In this document: positions 37,335 to 44,011 of the stretch, piece after piece
Layout of the letters: every line of letters starts with the position of its first letter
How positions within the stretch are numbered: position 1 is the stretch's first letter
Assembly: GCA_031262295.1 (NCBI GenBank)
Contig: JAISIA010000032.1
Span: 1-53,096 of the forward strand
Length of the DNA: 53,096 bases
From: Bacteroidales bacterium
GTDB lineage: Bacteria > Bacteroidota > Bacteroidia > Bacteroidales > P3
Direction of reading: 5' to 3'
Translations under genes and position numbers: made by a program
Notes under the pieces: model-generated
The model's database searches: none
What the model was told of the DNA's origin: nothing
What the model saw: the letters and a program-made list of their open reading frames with translations, nothing else

Positions 37335-37763
37335 ATGCTTTTCTCTCATATTATAAGCAGTAGAGTTGAATATGTGCAAACAGATAAGATGCAAGTTATG
37401 CACAATAGTCAATATTTCCTATATTTTGAAAAAGGACGTACTGAAACGATGAGGCAATTGGCTATTTCCTATAAAGAAATTGAAGAAAAAGGAATAATTA
37501 TGCCTCTAATAGAACAACATTGTAAGTATATATTACCTGCATACTATGATGATGTTCTTTTAATAGAAACAATAATAGATGAAATTCCTTATTCAAAATT
37601 TTCCTTTCAATATAACATTTACAGAGAAGAAAAAGGTGGAGAAAGAACGCTAATTTCCACTGGGTGGAATACTCTTGCCTTTGTTAGCAAATCAAATAAC
37701 AAACCTGTGCGTTGTCCAATGTGGATTTTAGAATTATTAAATAAAAAATTAGGTACTAAATAA
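37335..37763 (+). CDS. 4HBT-family acyl-CoA thioesterase (YbgC/FadM-like)
   Basis: The 142-residue hotdog-fold protein hydrolyses acyl-CoA or acyl-ACP thioesters. The N-terminal block RVEYVQTDKMQVMHNSQYFLYFEKGRTE holds the catalytic aspartate D17 of the D-x(4-6)-H-N-x-Y-x(2)-YF pattern. IDEIPYSKFSFQYNIYRE and LISTGWNTLAFVS form the later strands. The substrate is not predictable from sequence. It lies between rpmB and rpsU and is probably a separate unit. Confidence 0.87.
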   Translation: MLFSHIISSRVEYVQTDKMQVMHNSQYFLYFEKGRTETMRQLAISYKEIEEKGIIMPLIEQHCKYILPAYYDDVLLIETIIDEIPYSKFSFQYNIYREEKGGERTLISTGWNTLAFVSKSNNKPVRCPMWILELLNKKLGTK

Positions 37764-37771
37764 TAAAGTTG

Positions 37772-37779
37772 TATATTTG
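37772..37779 (+). promoter_or_regulatory. Putative -7 box of the rpsU promoter
   Basis: TATATTTG matches TAnnTTTG and is followed by a 56 nt leader before rpsU. The -33 is weak. Confidence 0.5.
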
Positions 37780-37835
37780 CAACCTTAAAAAATAAATAAA
37801 ATAATTTACAAACTTAAAAGAAAGAGGTATTTATT

Positions 37836-38033
37836 ATGATTATCGTCCCTATTAAAGAAGGAGAGAATATTGAAAAAGCTCTCAAAAAATTAAAAAGAAA
37901 ATTTGAGAAAATGGGTACTGTAAAAGAACTCAGAAGAAGAAAACAATTTACTAAACCTTCTGTAATAGCAAGAGAACGCAGATTAAAGGCTATATACGTA
38001 CAAAAATTACGTCAAGAGGCTTTGGATAATTAA
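37836..38033 (+). CDS. rpsU: 30S ribosomal protein S21
   Basis: The 65-residue protein begins MIIVPIKEGENIEKALKKLKRKFEKMG and carries RRRKQFTKPSVIARERRLKA, the basic S21 body. S21 in Bacteroidetes helps shield the anti-SD of 16S rRNA, in line with the near absence of SD sequences upstream of genes in this window; GAAAGAGGT precedes this gene by 11 nt and may be an unusual SD used for autoregulation. It begins the conserved rpsU-xerC-hpf block and is followed by a terminator. Confidence 0.96.
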   Translation: MIIVPIKEGENIEKALKKLKRKFEKMGTVKELRRRKQFTKPSVIARERRLKAIYVQKLRQEALDN

Positions 38034-38059
38034 TCCTTTGCGTAATCATAAAAAAGGAA

Positions 38060-38094
38060 AAGTATGGGTCAATTGAGACTTATACTTTTTTTTA
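38060..38094 (+). terminator. Rho-independent terminator after rpsU
   Basis: AAGTATGGGTC (38060-38070) pairs with GACTTATACTT (38077-38087) over 11 positions including two G-T pairs; the loop is 6 nt and a T run follows. Confidence 0.8.
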
Positions 38095-38110
38095 TTTGTA
38101 TTTTTGGAGC

Positions 38111-38989
38111 GTGAAATTAGAAGATTTTATTACTTATCTACGCTCCGAAAGACGATATTCCAACTATACAATAGTAGGATATAGAACAGATATAACACAA
38201 TTCTACTCTTTTTTGAAGGAAACCTTTGGAGATATTGCAGAGGATGAAATCAAAGACTCTATGATAAGAAGTTGGATAGTTCAACTCTCAAAAAATAATA
38301 TAAAACCTGCATCAATAAACAGAAAAATCGCCTCTTTAAGTACGTATTTTCACTTTCTTTTACGCACAAAACAAATCTCTAAAAACCCCATTCTAAGAAT
38401 ACATTCTCTTAAAAAACCAAAACGAAATCCTGTATTTATAATGGAAAAAGATATGAGAAAGATAATAGACTCCTTAAATGAGGATGACTTTTTCTCAAGG
38501 CAAGAAAAATTGATAATAGAACTACTATATGCAACAGGAATTAGAAAGGCTGAAATCCTAAATATTAAAGAAAATGATTTTAACTTTGAAAAACAAAATG
38601 TAAGAATATTTGGTAAGAGAAGAAAAGAAAGATTAATTCCCTTAGGAGAAGATATTATTGAACTAATAAAAAGGCATATATCAGAAAAAAGAAAACTTGA
38701 AATAGGAGAAACAAAACTTTTAGTAAATAATAAGTTTTTTCCTCTTTCAATATACGAATTAGACAAAATTGTAAGGAAGTTTCTCTCAATGGCAAATGTA
38801 GAAAAAAAGTCCCCACACGTAATTCGGCACAGCTTTGCTACGCATCTGTTGAATGAAGGAGCAGATATAATGGATATAAAAGAACTTTTGGGACACTCAT
38901 CATTAGATGCAACACAAATTTATGCACATAATACTATTGAGAGACTAAAAAGCGTTTATAAGAAAACCCACCCTAAGGGTGAGGATTAA
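38111..38989 (+). CDS. xerC: Tyrosine recombinase XerC/XerD type
   Basis: This recombinase resolves chromosome dimers at dif together with a partner. From the GTG at 38111 the protein has 292 residues. The N-terminal SAM-like core-binding domain spans 1-85, the catalytic domain 105-290. All active-site residues are present: R145 (ATGIRKAE), K169, H236 and R239 (SPHVIRH), H262 (LGHSS) and the nucleophile Y271. The open frame runs up to a TTG at 38096, but that would add five residues not seen in XerC/D; there is no ATG near the start. The position in rpsU-xerC-hpf is typical for Bacteroidetes and indicates the chromosomal recombinase rather than a mobile-element integrase. XerC and XerD cannot be separated with certainty here. 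Confidence 0.9.
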   Translation: MKLEDFITYLRSERRYSNYTIVGYRTDITQFYSFLKETFGDIAEDEIKDSMIRSWIVQLSKNNIKPASINRKIASLSTYFHFLLRTKQISKNPILRIHSLKKPKRNPVFIMEKDMRKIIDSLNEDDFFSRQEKLIIELLYATGIRKAEILNIKENDFNFEKQNVRIFGKRRKERLIPLGEDIIELIKRHISEKRKLEIGETKLLVNNKFFPLSIYELDKIVRKFLSMANVEKKSPHVIRHSFATHLLNEGADIMDIKELLGHSSLDATQIYAHNTIERLKSVYKKTHPKGED

Positions 38990-39030
38990 TAATAAATAAT
39001 TTATAATTTTAAAAAATAGGAGGTAAGAAA

Positions 39031-39321
39031 ATGAATATTTCCATCAATGCAGTAAAGTTTCGTCTTGCTGAAAAATTAGAAGATTTCATAAATGAAAAGG
39101 TTTCAAAGTTGGATAAGTTAATTCCCGATGCTATAGGTGCAGAAATTACACTTAAAGTTTCAAAGCCTGCAACGGAAAACAATAAGGTGGTTGATATAAA
39201 GCTCCTAATAAAGGGAGATGATTTGTTTGCCTCCAAACAAGGAGACTCTTTTGAACAATGCCTCTTAGAGTGCATAGATGCAATTAAGGTTCAAATAGCA
39301 AAAATTAAAGAAAAGAAATAA
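39031..39321 (+). CDS. hpf: Ribosome hibernation-promoting factor (HPF/RaiA, short form)
   Basis: The 96-residue protein, MNISINAVKFRLAEKLEDFINEKVSKLDKL, has the beta-alpha-beta HPF fold. It binds the 30S decoding region in slow growth and blocks tRNA and mRNA. It is the short type without the C-terminal dimerisation domain. GGAGGT lies 13 nt before the ATG, one of the few SD-like sequences in the window. It follows xerC by 41 bp. In related genomes, as I recall, tRNA genes and tuf follow; here a convergent permease gene ends 12 bp downstream. Confidence 0.93.
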   Translation: MNISINAVKFRLAEKLEDFINEKVSKLDKLIPDAIGAEITLKVSKPATENNKVVDIKLLIKGDDLFASKQGDSFEQCLLECIDAIKVQIAKIKEKK

Positions 39322-39333
39322 GAAAATTTTTCC

Positions 39334-40548
39334 TTAGTCAAAACGAATGCTGACTATTGGCTCTATCCTACTTATACTTTTTGCAGGTATTAATAGAGCC
39401 AATAGGCATATTATAATAGTTGCTAAATTCACAATTAAGATTTGTATAAAAGAAATCTCAATTGGCACAGAGGTTAGAAAGTAACTACTTTCATTAAGTC
39501 TTATTATATGAAAATTTTTCTGCAAATAGCATAAGGCTAAAGCCAAAACATTTCCATATAACAAACCTTTTAACACAATATATGCTGCATTAAACATAAA
39601 TATCTTTATGATATTCCTATTTTTTATGCCAATACTTTTTAATATCCCTATATTTGAGGTCTGTTCAAATATTATAATCAAAAGAGTAGATACCATTGTG
39701 ACAATACAAACTAAGGTTAGAATTGTCAAAATCACCATAACATTACTATCCAAAAGAGAAAGCCAAGAAAAAAGACTTGGTTCAATTTGGTCAATTCTTT
39801 GAATTGTTTTATCCTCATCCAAAATAGAGTATATTCCATTGGCAGTTTTTTCCAACAAAGAAAAGTCTTTTAGCTTAATTTCATAGCCCGAAAACTCATC
39901 ACTTGACCAATTGTTGAGCTTTTGTAAAATGTCAATATCGCATATTGCAAATTTCTCATCATAAGAAGCAAGACCTGTTTGATAAATACCAACAATATCA
40001 AAAACCCTAACCTTATAGGAGTTTTCCCTAATGAAGTATATTCTTAGCTTATCACCTAAATTAAGGCTTAACTTATTTGCAATAAAACTTGAAATAATAA
40101 TTTCATTATGCTTTTTTAAGGTATTTATAAAACGTCCCTCTACAATATAGTTGTGAAAAAAAGATGAATCGTATTGGTTATCCACTGCCTTTAACACAAT
40201 TCCTTTAACATCACTACTTGTTTTAATGATTCCGCCCTGCAAAATGAAGGGATTAATTGTTTTAATGTTTTTTAATGAGGCAATCTCTCTTTGATTTTCT
40301 TTTGATAATGTTATAGGAAAATTATTATTTACATTATCTGAGGCAAAGGAAAGTATTTGAATGTGGGAGGAAAATCCACTTATCTTTTCCTTAATCCCAT
40401 CTTGGAAACCTTGCAATACAGAAATAGAAACAACCATTGTGGCAATTGCCAAAGCAATACTTATAATTGCAATTATAATAATTGGACGAGAAAGTCTTTT
40501 TCCTCTTTCCCTACTTAATCTCCTTGCAATAAAAAGTTCTAAATTCAT
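39334..40548 (-). CDS. ABC transporter permease, LolC/LolE (FtsX-like) family
   Basis: The 404-residue inner-membrane protein fits the lipoprotein-releasing LolC/E family: an N-terminal amphipathic segment with LFIARRLSRERGKRLSRPII, a first membrane helix (about 23-45), a large periplasmic domain (about 50-260), and three more helices (about 270-295, 315-345 and 365-395). It would extract lipoproteins from the inner membrane with an ATPase (LolD) and LolA, neither of which is in the window. A TACCTTTG box ends 4 nt before the ATG, so the mRNA may be leaderless. Confidence 0.88.
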   Translation of the reverse strand: MNLELFIARRLSRERGKRLSRPIIIIAIISIALAIATMVVSISVLQGFQDGIKEKISGFSSHIQILSFASDNVNNNFPITLSKENQREIASLKNIKTINPFILQGGIIKTSSDVKGIVLKAVDNQYDSSFFHNYIVEGRFINTLKKHNEIIISSFIANKLSLNLGDKLRIYFIRENSYKVRVFDIVGIYQTGLASYDEKFAICDIDILQKLNNWSSDEFSGYEIKLKDFSLLEKTANGIYSILDEDKTIQRIDQIEPSLFSWLSLLDSNVMVILTILTLVCIVTMVSTLLIIIFEQTSNIGILKSIGIKNRNIIKIFMFNAAYIVLKGLLYGNVLALALCYLQKNFHIIRLNESSYFLTSVPIEISFIQILIVNLATIIICLLALLIPAKSISRIEPIVSIRFD

Positions 40549-40552
40549 AATG

Positions 40553-40581
40553 CAAAGGTATTAAAAAAAGATTAACACAAA
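40553..40581 (-). promoter_or_regulatory. Promoter directly before the LolC/E-type gene
   Basis: On the minus strand: TTTG (40581-40578), 17 nt, TACCTTTG (40560-40553). The box ends 4 nt before the ATG at 40548. The spacing is slightly shorter than the usual 19-21. Confidence 0.5.
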
Positions 40582-40781
40582 AAAGAGCATTAAGTAATAT
40601 CCTAAAAAAGGATAATGATATTTTGATAATTGTTCTGTTTTTACAAGTCTTAGGAAAATAATTTGAAATTATTAAATAATAATTAATAAGTACTTATATT
40701 CTTAGTCTATCATAAATAAAAAATATTTAACATTTTTTCCTTCAAATGTTAAATTCAAAATTTCAAAACTGAAATTCCCCA

Positions 40782-40813
40782 TTTGCATTTATCAAATCTT
40801 TTTTATATCTTTG
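40782..40813 (+). promoter_or_regulatory. Promoter in element copy D
   Basis: TTTG (40782-40785), 20 nt, TATCTTTG (40806-40813): a full match to the Bacteroidetes consensus. The start would be near 40820, about 640 nt before arcC. Confidence 0.75.
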
Positions 40814-41102
40814 CCCAAAACAAAGTTTCTTCTTAGGGCAATAAAGTTCTAATATTTCCAAATTTCATTTTCCTTTATATTTTCAAAATAATCATCTAAT
40901 TATTAGTATATTATCTTTTAATAAATCTTCGTTTTAGAAAATTATTTCTTCGTTTTAGTAGAATAAAACAGCGTTTTATTTAAATATTTCTTCGTTTTTT
41001 TTCTGAAAAAATAAGGTTTTGAGTTTTTTAATTAAAAATTGAGGAAAACATATTAAAATTTATTTGGATTATGTTGATAATTAATAATTTGAAAAGCTGA
41101 AA

Positions 41103-41135
41103 TTCCGTTAGGAAAAATAAAGGTCGGTTGCCGAC
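41103..41135 (+). repeat. Hairpin repeat unit in copy D
   Basis: TTCCGTTAGGA, AAAATAAAG, GTCGGTTGCCGAC: a perfect 5 bp stem with TTG loop behind the small TCC/GGA dyad. Confidence 0.8.
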
Positions 41136-41410
41136 AATTTTTGAATGAAATGTTAAAAAATGTTAAATTTTGGCGAAAAAATTTACTAAAGTGTTAAAAA
41201 AGGGGTCAAAAAAGGGGGATGAAATGTTAAAAAAATTGAATAATTTATGTTTTTGTTTAATGTAATTCAAAAGATGGTAGGTGTGCAAAGAAAGGAGGGA
41301 GGAAGGTTTCTTAGTTTTTCTTATTATTGTTAAGAATTTGAAAATAAAAGAGAATTATATGTTTTTTCTAAGAGTAAAATTTTTTTAAGCCTTTATTGGA
41401 TATATTTTTG

Positions 41411-41418
41411 TACTTTTG
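41411..41418 (+). promoter_or_regulatory. Putative -7 box of the arcC promoter
   Basis: TACTTTTG matches TAnnTTTG and lies 41 nt before the arcC ATG. No clear TTTG at -33. Confidence 0.5.
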
Positions 41419-41459
41419 CAACTTATTTTCATTTAGTACTAACATAAGACTAATCATCT

Positions 41460-42395
41460 ATGAAAAAATTAGCTGTTATAGCCTTTGGGGGCAATGCTCT
41501 TTTAAGAACAGGACAAAAAGGAACGTATCAAGAGCAGATAAAGAATGTTATTCAAACTTGTGATAGTTTATCCAACCTATTAAAACAAGATTATAATTTG
41601 GTAATTGGTCATGGTAATGGACCACAGGTAGGAAATGTTCTATTGCAACACGAGGCTGGAAAGAAAAAATTTGACATTGAGGCAATGCCTATGGACTTTT
41701 GCGTTGCTGAAACACAAGGTTCTATAGGTTATTTAATAGAACAAGGATTTAGAAATGTCTTTATAAAGGAAAAAATAGACAGAAATGTTGTTTGCCTTCT
41801 AACACAGGTGGTGGTAGATAAAAATGATCCTGCCTTTGAAAAGCCAACTAAGCCGGTTGGACCCTACTATAAGAAAGAGGAAGCTGAGGCATATAGTGAA
41901 AAAACTGGGGCAATATTTGCTCCCGATCCAAAAGGTAATGGTTATAGAAAAGTAGTTGCTTCTCCAAAACCTCAAAAGGTGACAAATATAGACTTAGTTA
42001 AGCAATTGGCATTAGAGGGAAATGTGGTTATAACTGTTGGAGGCGGAGGAATACCTGTTGTTTATAATGATGGAATATCAGGAGTTGAGGCTGTAATTGA
42101 TAAGGATTTGGCTTCTGCTCTTACAGCAGTGGAGATAGGAGCTGACGAATTTTATATCCTAACTGATGTTCCAAAGGTATATATCAACTTCCGTGCTCCG
42201 GGCGAATTGGCTTTGGATGTAATACATGTAAAAGAGGCAGAGGAATATCTTAAAGCTGGACACTTTGCAGAAGGTTCTATGGCTCCAAAAATCAGGGCAG
42301 CACTTCATTTTGTTAAAAACGGAGGTAAGGAGTGTATAATAACGGAGGCTGGACAATTGGGTAACGATAAGTGTGGTACAAGAATTGTTTGGTAA
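41460..42395 (+). CDS. arcC: Carbamate kinase
   Basis: The enzyme makes ATP from carbamoyl phosphate and ADP, releasing ammonia and CO2. The 311 residues are typical. AFGGNALL (8-15) and GHGNGPQVGN (50-59) are the phosphate-binding signatures; VVASPKPQKV, VGGGGIPVV and the C-terminal ITEAGQLGNDKCGTRIV follow. Together with the ornithine carbamoyltransferase 0.5 kb downstream it would turn citrulline into ornithine, ammonia, CO2 and ATP. No arginine deiminase (arcA) or arginine-ornithine antiporter (arcD) is visible here. The stop is 6 bp before the next gene, so an operon arcC-unknown-arcB is likely. Confidence 0.95.
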   Translation: MKKLAVIAFGGNALLRTGQKGTYQEQIKNVIQTCDSLSNLLKQDYNLVIGHGNGPQVGNVLLQHEAGKKKFDIEAMPMDFCVAETQGSIGYLIEQGFRNVFIKEKIDRNVVCLLTQVVVDKNDPAFEKPTKPVGPYYKKEEAEAYSEKTGAIFAPDPKGNGYRKVVASPKPQKVTNIDLVKQLALEGNVVITVGGGGIPVVYNDGISGVEAVIDKDLASALTAVEIGADEFYILTDVPKVYINFRAPGELALDVIHVKEAEEYLKAGHFAEGSMAPKIRAALHFVKNGGKECIITEAGQLGNDKCGTRIVW

Positions 42396-42401
42396 AAAGA
42401 T

Positions 42402-42854
42402 ATGCTATTAGGAGCAGGAAAGAATATAGTAGATAAATTTCTAATATCCATCGTTGCATTAGGGCTGACCTTAGTTGATACTTACAACTATTTTCACACA
42501 GATCTTGCATTAAAGATTCAGGATATATTAGGAATGGTTCTATTTTTCTCATATCTCCTTGTGGTTTATTACAAATTTTGCAAAAATACCATACATCCCA
42601 TATCGCTTTTTGTTTGTTGCTTCTTTGGAATTGTTTTTTATTTGGGTATATACATACTTCAAAATTTCAAAACACAAGCATTGCTACTAACAGGTCTTGC
42701 TTGTTTGGTTATGGGAGCTTTATCGGGGATGATTTTTGTAATGTTTAAAAATAAAAGTGTAAGAGTAATCTCTATATTAATAAGTGTTATCTATGCTTTT
42801 TTTCATTGTATATTTATATATGACTATGTAAAGGAGATTACACATAAGTTATAG
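42402..42854 (+). CDS. Small four-helix membrane protein between arcC and arcB
   Basis: The 150-residue protein is strongly hydrophobic with about four membrane helices (about 12-30, 40-62, 66-85, 92-115, and possibly 120-140). Short basic linkers separate them, and the C-terminus is KEITHKL. I do not recognise the family, and it does not resemble the long arginine-ornithine antiporter ArcD. It starts 6 bp after arcC and ends 62 bp before arcB, so it is very probably co-expressed with both. It could be a small transporter or membrane partner of the pathway, but this is inference from location only. Confidence 0.75.
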   Translation: MLLGAGKNIVDKFLISIVALGLTLVDTYNYFHTDLALKIQDILGMVLFFSYLLVVYYKFCKNTIHPISLFVCCFFGIVFYLGIYILQNFKTQALLLTGLACLVMGALSGMIFVMFKNKSVRVISILISVIYAFFHCIFIYDYVKEITHKL

Positions 42855-42916
42855 AGAAACATATTTAGATTTTAAAGATAGAAATAAAAAATATTAAACT
42901 AAAAAAAATAAGAAAA

Positions 42917-43918
42917 ATGGCATTCAATCTTAAAAACAGAAGTTTTTTAAAATTATTAGACTTCACACCAAAGGAGATTCAATATTTATTAGATTTGGCT
43001 CGCGATCTAAAAAGAGCGAAATATGCGGGCGTAGAGCAACAACGCTTAAAGGGAAAGAACATTGTTCTTCTTTTTGAAAAGGATTCTACTCGTACTCGTT
43101 GTGCTTTTGAAGTTGGAGCTTTGGATCAAGGAGCACACGTTACTTATTTAGGACCTTCTGGATCGCAGATGGGAAAGAAGGAATCAATGAAAGATACTGC
43201 AAGAGTCTTAGGTAGGATGTACGATGGTATAGAATATAGGGGTTACGAACAAAAAACTGTTGAAGCATTAGCAGAATTTTCAGGTGTCCCTGTTTGGAAT
43301 GGACTAACTAATGAGTTTCATCCAACACAAATTTTGGCGGATTTCTTAACAATGAGTGAGCATGTTGATAAACCCCTAAGCAAGGTTTCTTTTTGCTATT
43401 TAGGAGATGCACGCAACAATATGGGCAATTCCCTAATGGTAGGTGCTGCAAAAATGGGTATGGATTTTAGAGCTGCTGCTCCAAAGACTTGTCAGCCTGA
43501 TGAGGCTTTGGTAAAACAATGCGAAGAAATTGCAAAGCAAACAGGAGGAAAAATAACAATAACAGACAATGTTGAAGATGCAGTAAAGGGAGTTGATTTC
43601 CTATACACCGATGTTTGGGTTTCAATGGGAGAACCAGAAGAGGTATGGGCAGAAAGAATTAAACTTCTTCGTCCATATCAAGTAAATATGGATGTGGTTA
43701 GAAAAACTGGAAATCCAAATGTAAAATTCCTTCATTGTCTTCCTGCTTTCCACAACTTGGAAACCTCAGTTGGAAGGGACATATACAATAAATATGGTTT
43801 AGATGCTATGGAAGTAACCGAAGATGTCTTTGAAAGCAAGATGTCAATAGTCTTTGATGAGGCAGAAAATCGTCTTCATACAATTAAGGCTGTTATGGTT
43901 GCAACATTGGGAAATTAG
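42917..43918 (+). CDS. arcB: Ornithine carbamoyltransferase, catabolic type by context
   Basis: The 333-residue protein has the full ornithine carbamoyltransferase signature: carbamoyl phosphate binding [10 protein letters not shown] (56-65), HPTQ (135-138), SMGE (236-239) and ornithine/cysteine motif HCLPAFH (273-279). It closely resembles the long-form E. coli ArgF/ArgI and ArcB proteins. The biosynthetic and catabolic forms cannot be separated by these motifs. Proximity to arcC supports the catabolic (citrulline phosphorolysis) direction. A strong terminator 31 bp downstream ends the operon. Confidence 0.93.
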   Translation: MAFNLKNRSFLKLLDFTPKEIQYLLDLARDLKRAKYAGVEQQRLKGKNIVLLFEKDSTRTRCAFEVGALDQGAHVTYLGPSGSQMGKKESMKDTARVLGRMYDGIEYRGYEQKTVEALAEFSGVPVWNGLTNEFHPTQILADFLTMSEHVDKPLSKVSFCYLGDARNNMGNSLMVGAAKMGMDFRAAAPKTCQPDEALVKQCEEIAKQTGGKITITDNVEDAVKGVDFLYTDVWVSMGEPEEVWAERIKLLRPYQVNMDVVRKTGNPNVKFLHCLPAFHNLETSVGRDIYNKYGLDAMEVTEDVFESKMSIVFDEAENRLHTIKAVMVATLGN

Positions 43919-43949
43919 AAAAAAGAAAATATTTCATAGTTACATATTA

Positions 43950-43980
43950 GGGGATAAGCCTTTTGCTTATCCCCTTTTTT
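43950..43980 (+). terminator. Rho-independent terminator after arcB
   Basis: A perfect 10 bp stem, GGGGATAAGC (43950-43959) with GCTTATCCCC (43965-43974), with a 5 nt loop and TTTTTT. Confidence 0.92.
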
Positions 43981-43981
43981 G

Positions 43982-43989
43982 TATCTTTG
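43982..43989 (+). promoter_or_regulatory. -7 box of the thiL promoter, directly behind the terminator
   Basis: TATCTTTG lies immediately after the arcB terminator T-run, 22 nt before the thiL ATG. The only upstream TTTG (43962-43965) is in the terminator loop at 16 nt spacing. Confidence 0.6.
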
Positions 43990-44011
43990 CACTTGAAAAA
44001 GAAGAAAATTC

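Larger units (their letters stand above)
40717..41235 (+). repeat. Dispersed promoter-bearing element, copy D
   Basis: About 519 bp that matches copy E (50869-51353 on the minus strand) almost end to end. Order: TTTAACATTTTTTCC (40725-40740), AAATGTTAAATTC, promoter TTTG-N20-TATCTTTG (40782-40813), dyad TTGCCC/GGGCAA (40811-40841), TTATTAGTATATTATC, TTCTTCGTTTTA boxes with palindrome TAAAACAGCGTTTTA (40964-40978), AATAAGGTTTTGAGTTTTTT, hairpin unit (41103-41135), then AAATGTTAAAAAATGTTAAA (41157-41168 region), GTGTTAAA and a last GAAATGTTAAA (41222-41231). The first and last motifs form an imperfect terminal inverted repeat (TTAACATTTnnnCC). It points towards arcC. Confidence 0.8.
40549..41459. 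other. 911 bp gene-free gap with element copy D
   Basis: No ORF of coding character. From left to right: the permease promoter (40553-40581, minus), AT-rich sequence, element copy D (40717-41235), then about 170 bp of low-complexity AT-rich sequence with a TACTTTTG box for arcC (41411-41418). Confidence 0.7.

Noticed and set aside
38111-38989. The XerC-type gene as a phage or transposon integrase marking a mobile element
   Set aside because: Its place between rpsU and hpf and its normal XerC/D length show it to be the chromosomal recombinase; no att-like duplication or cargo genes are near.
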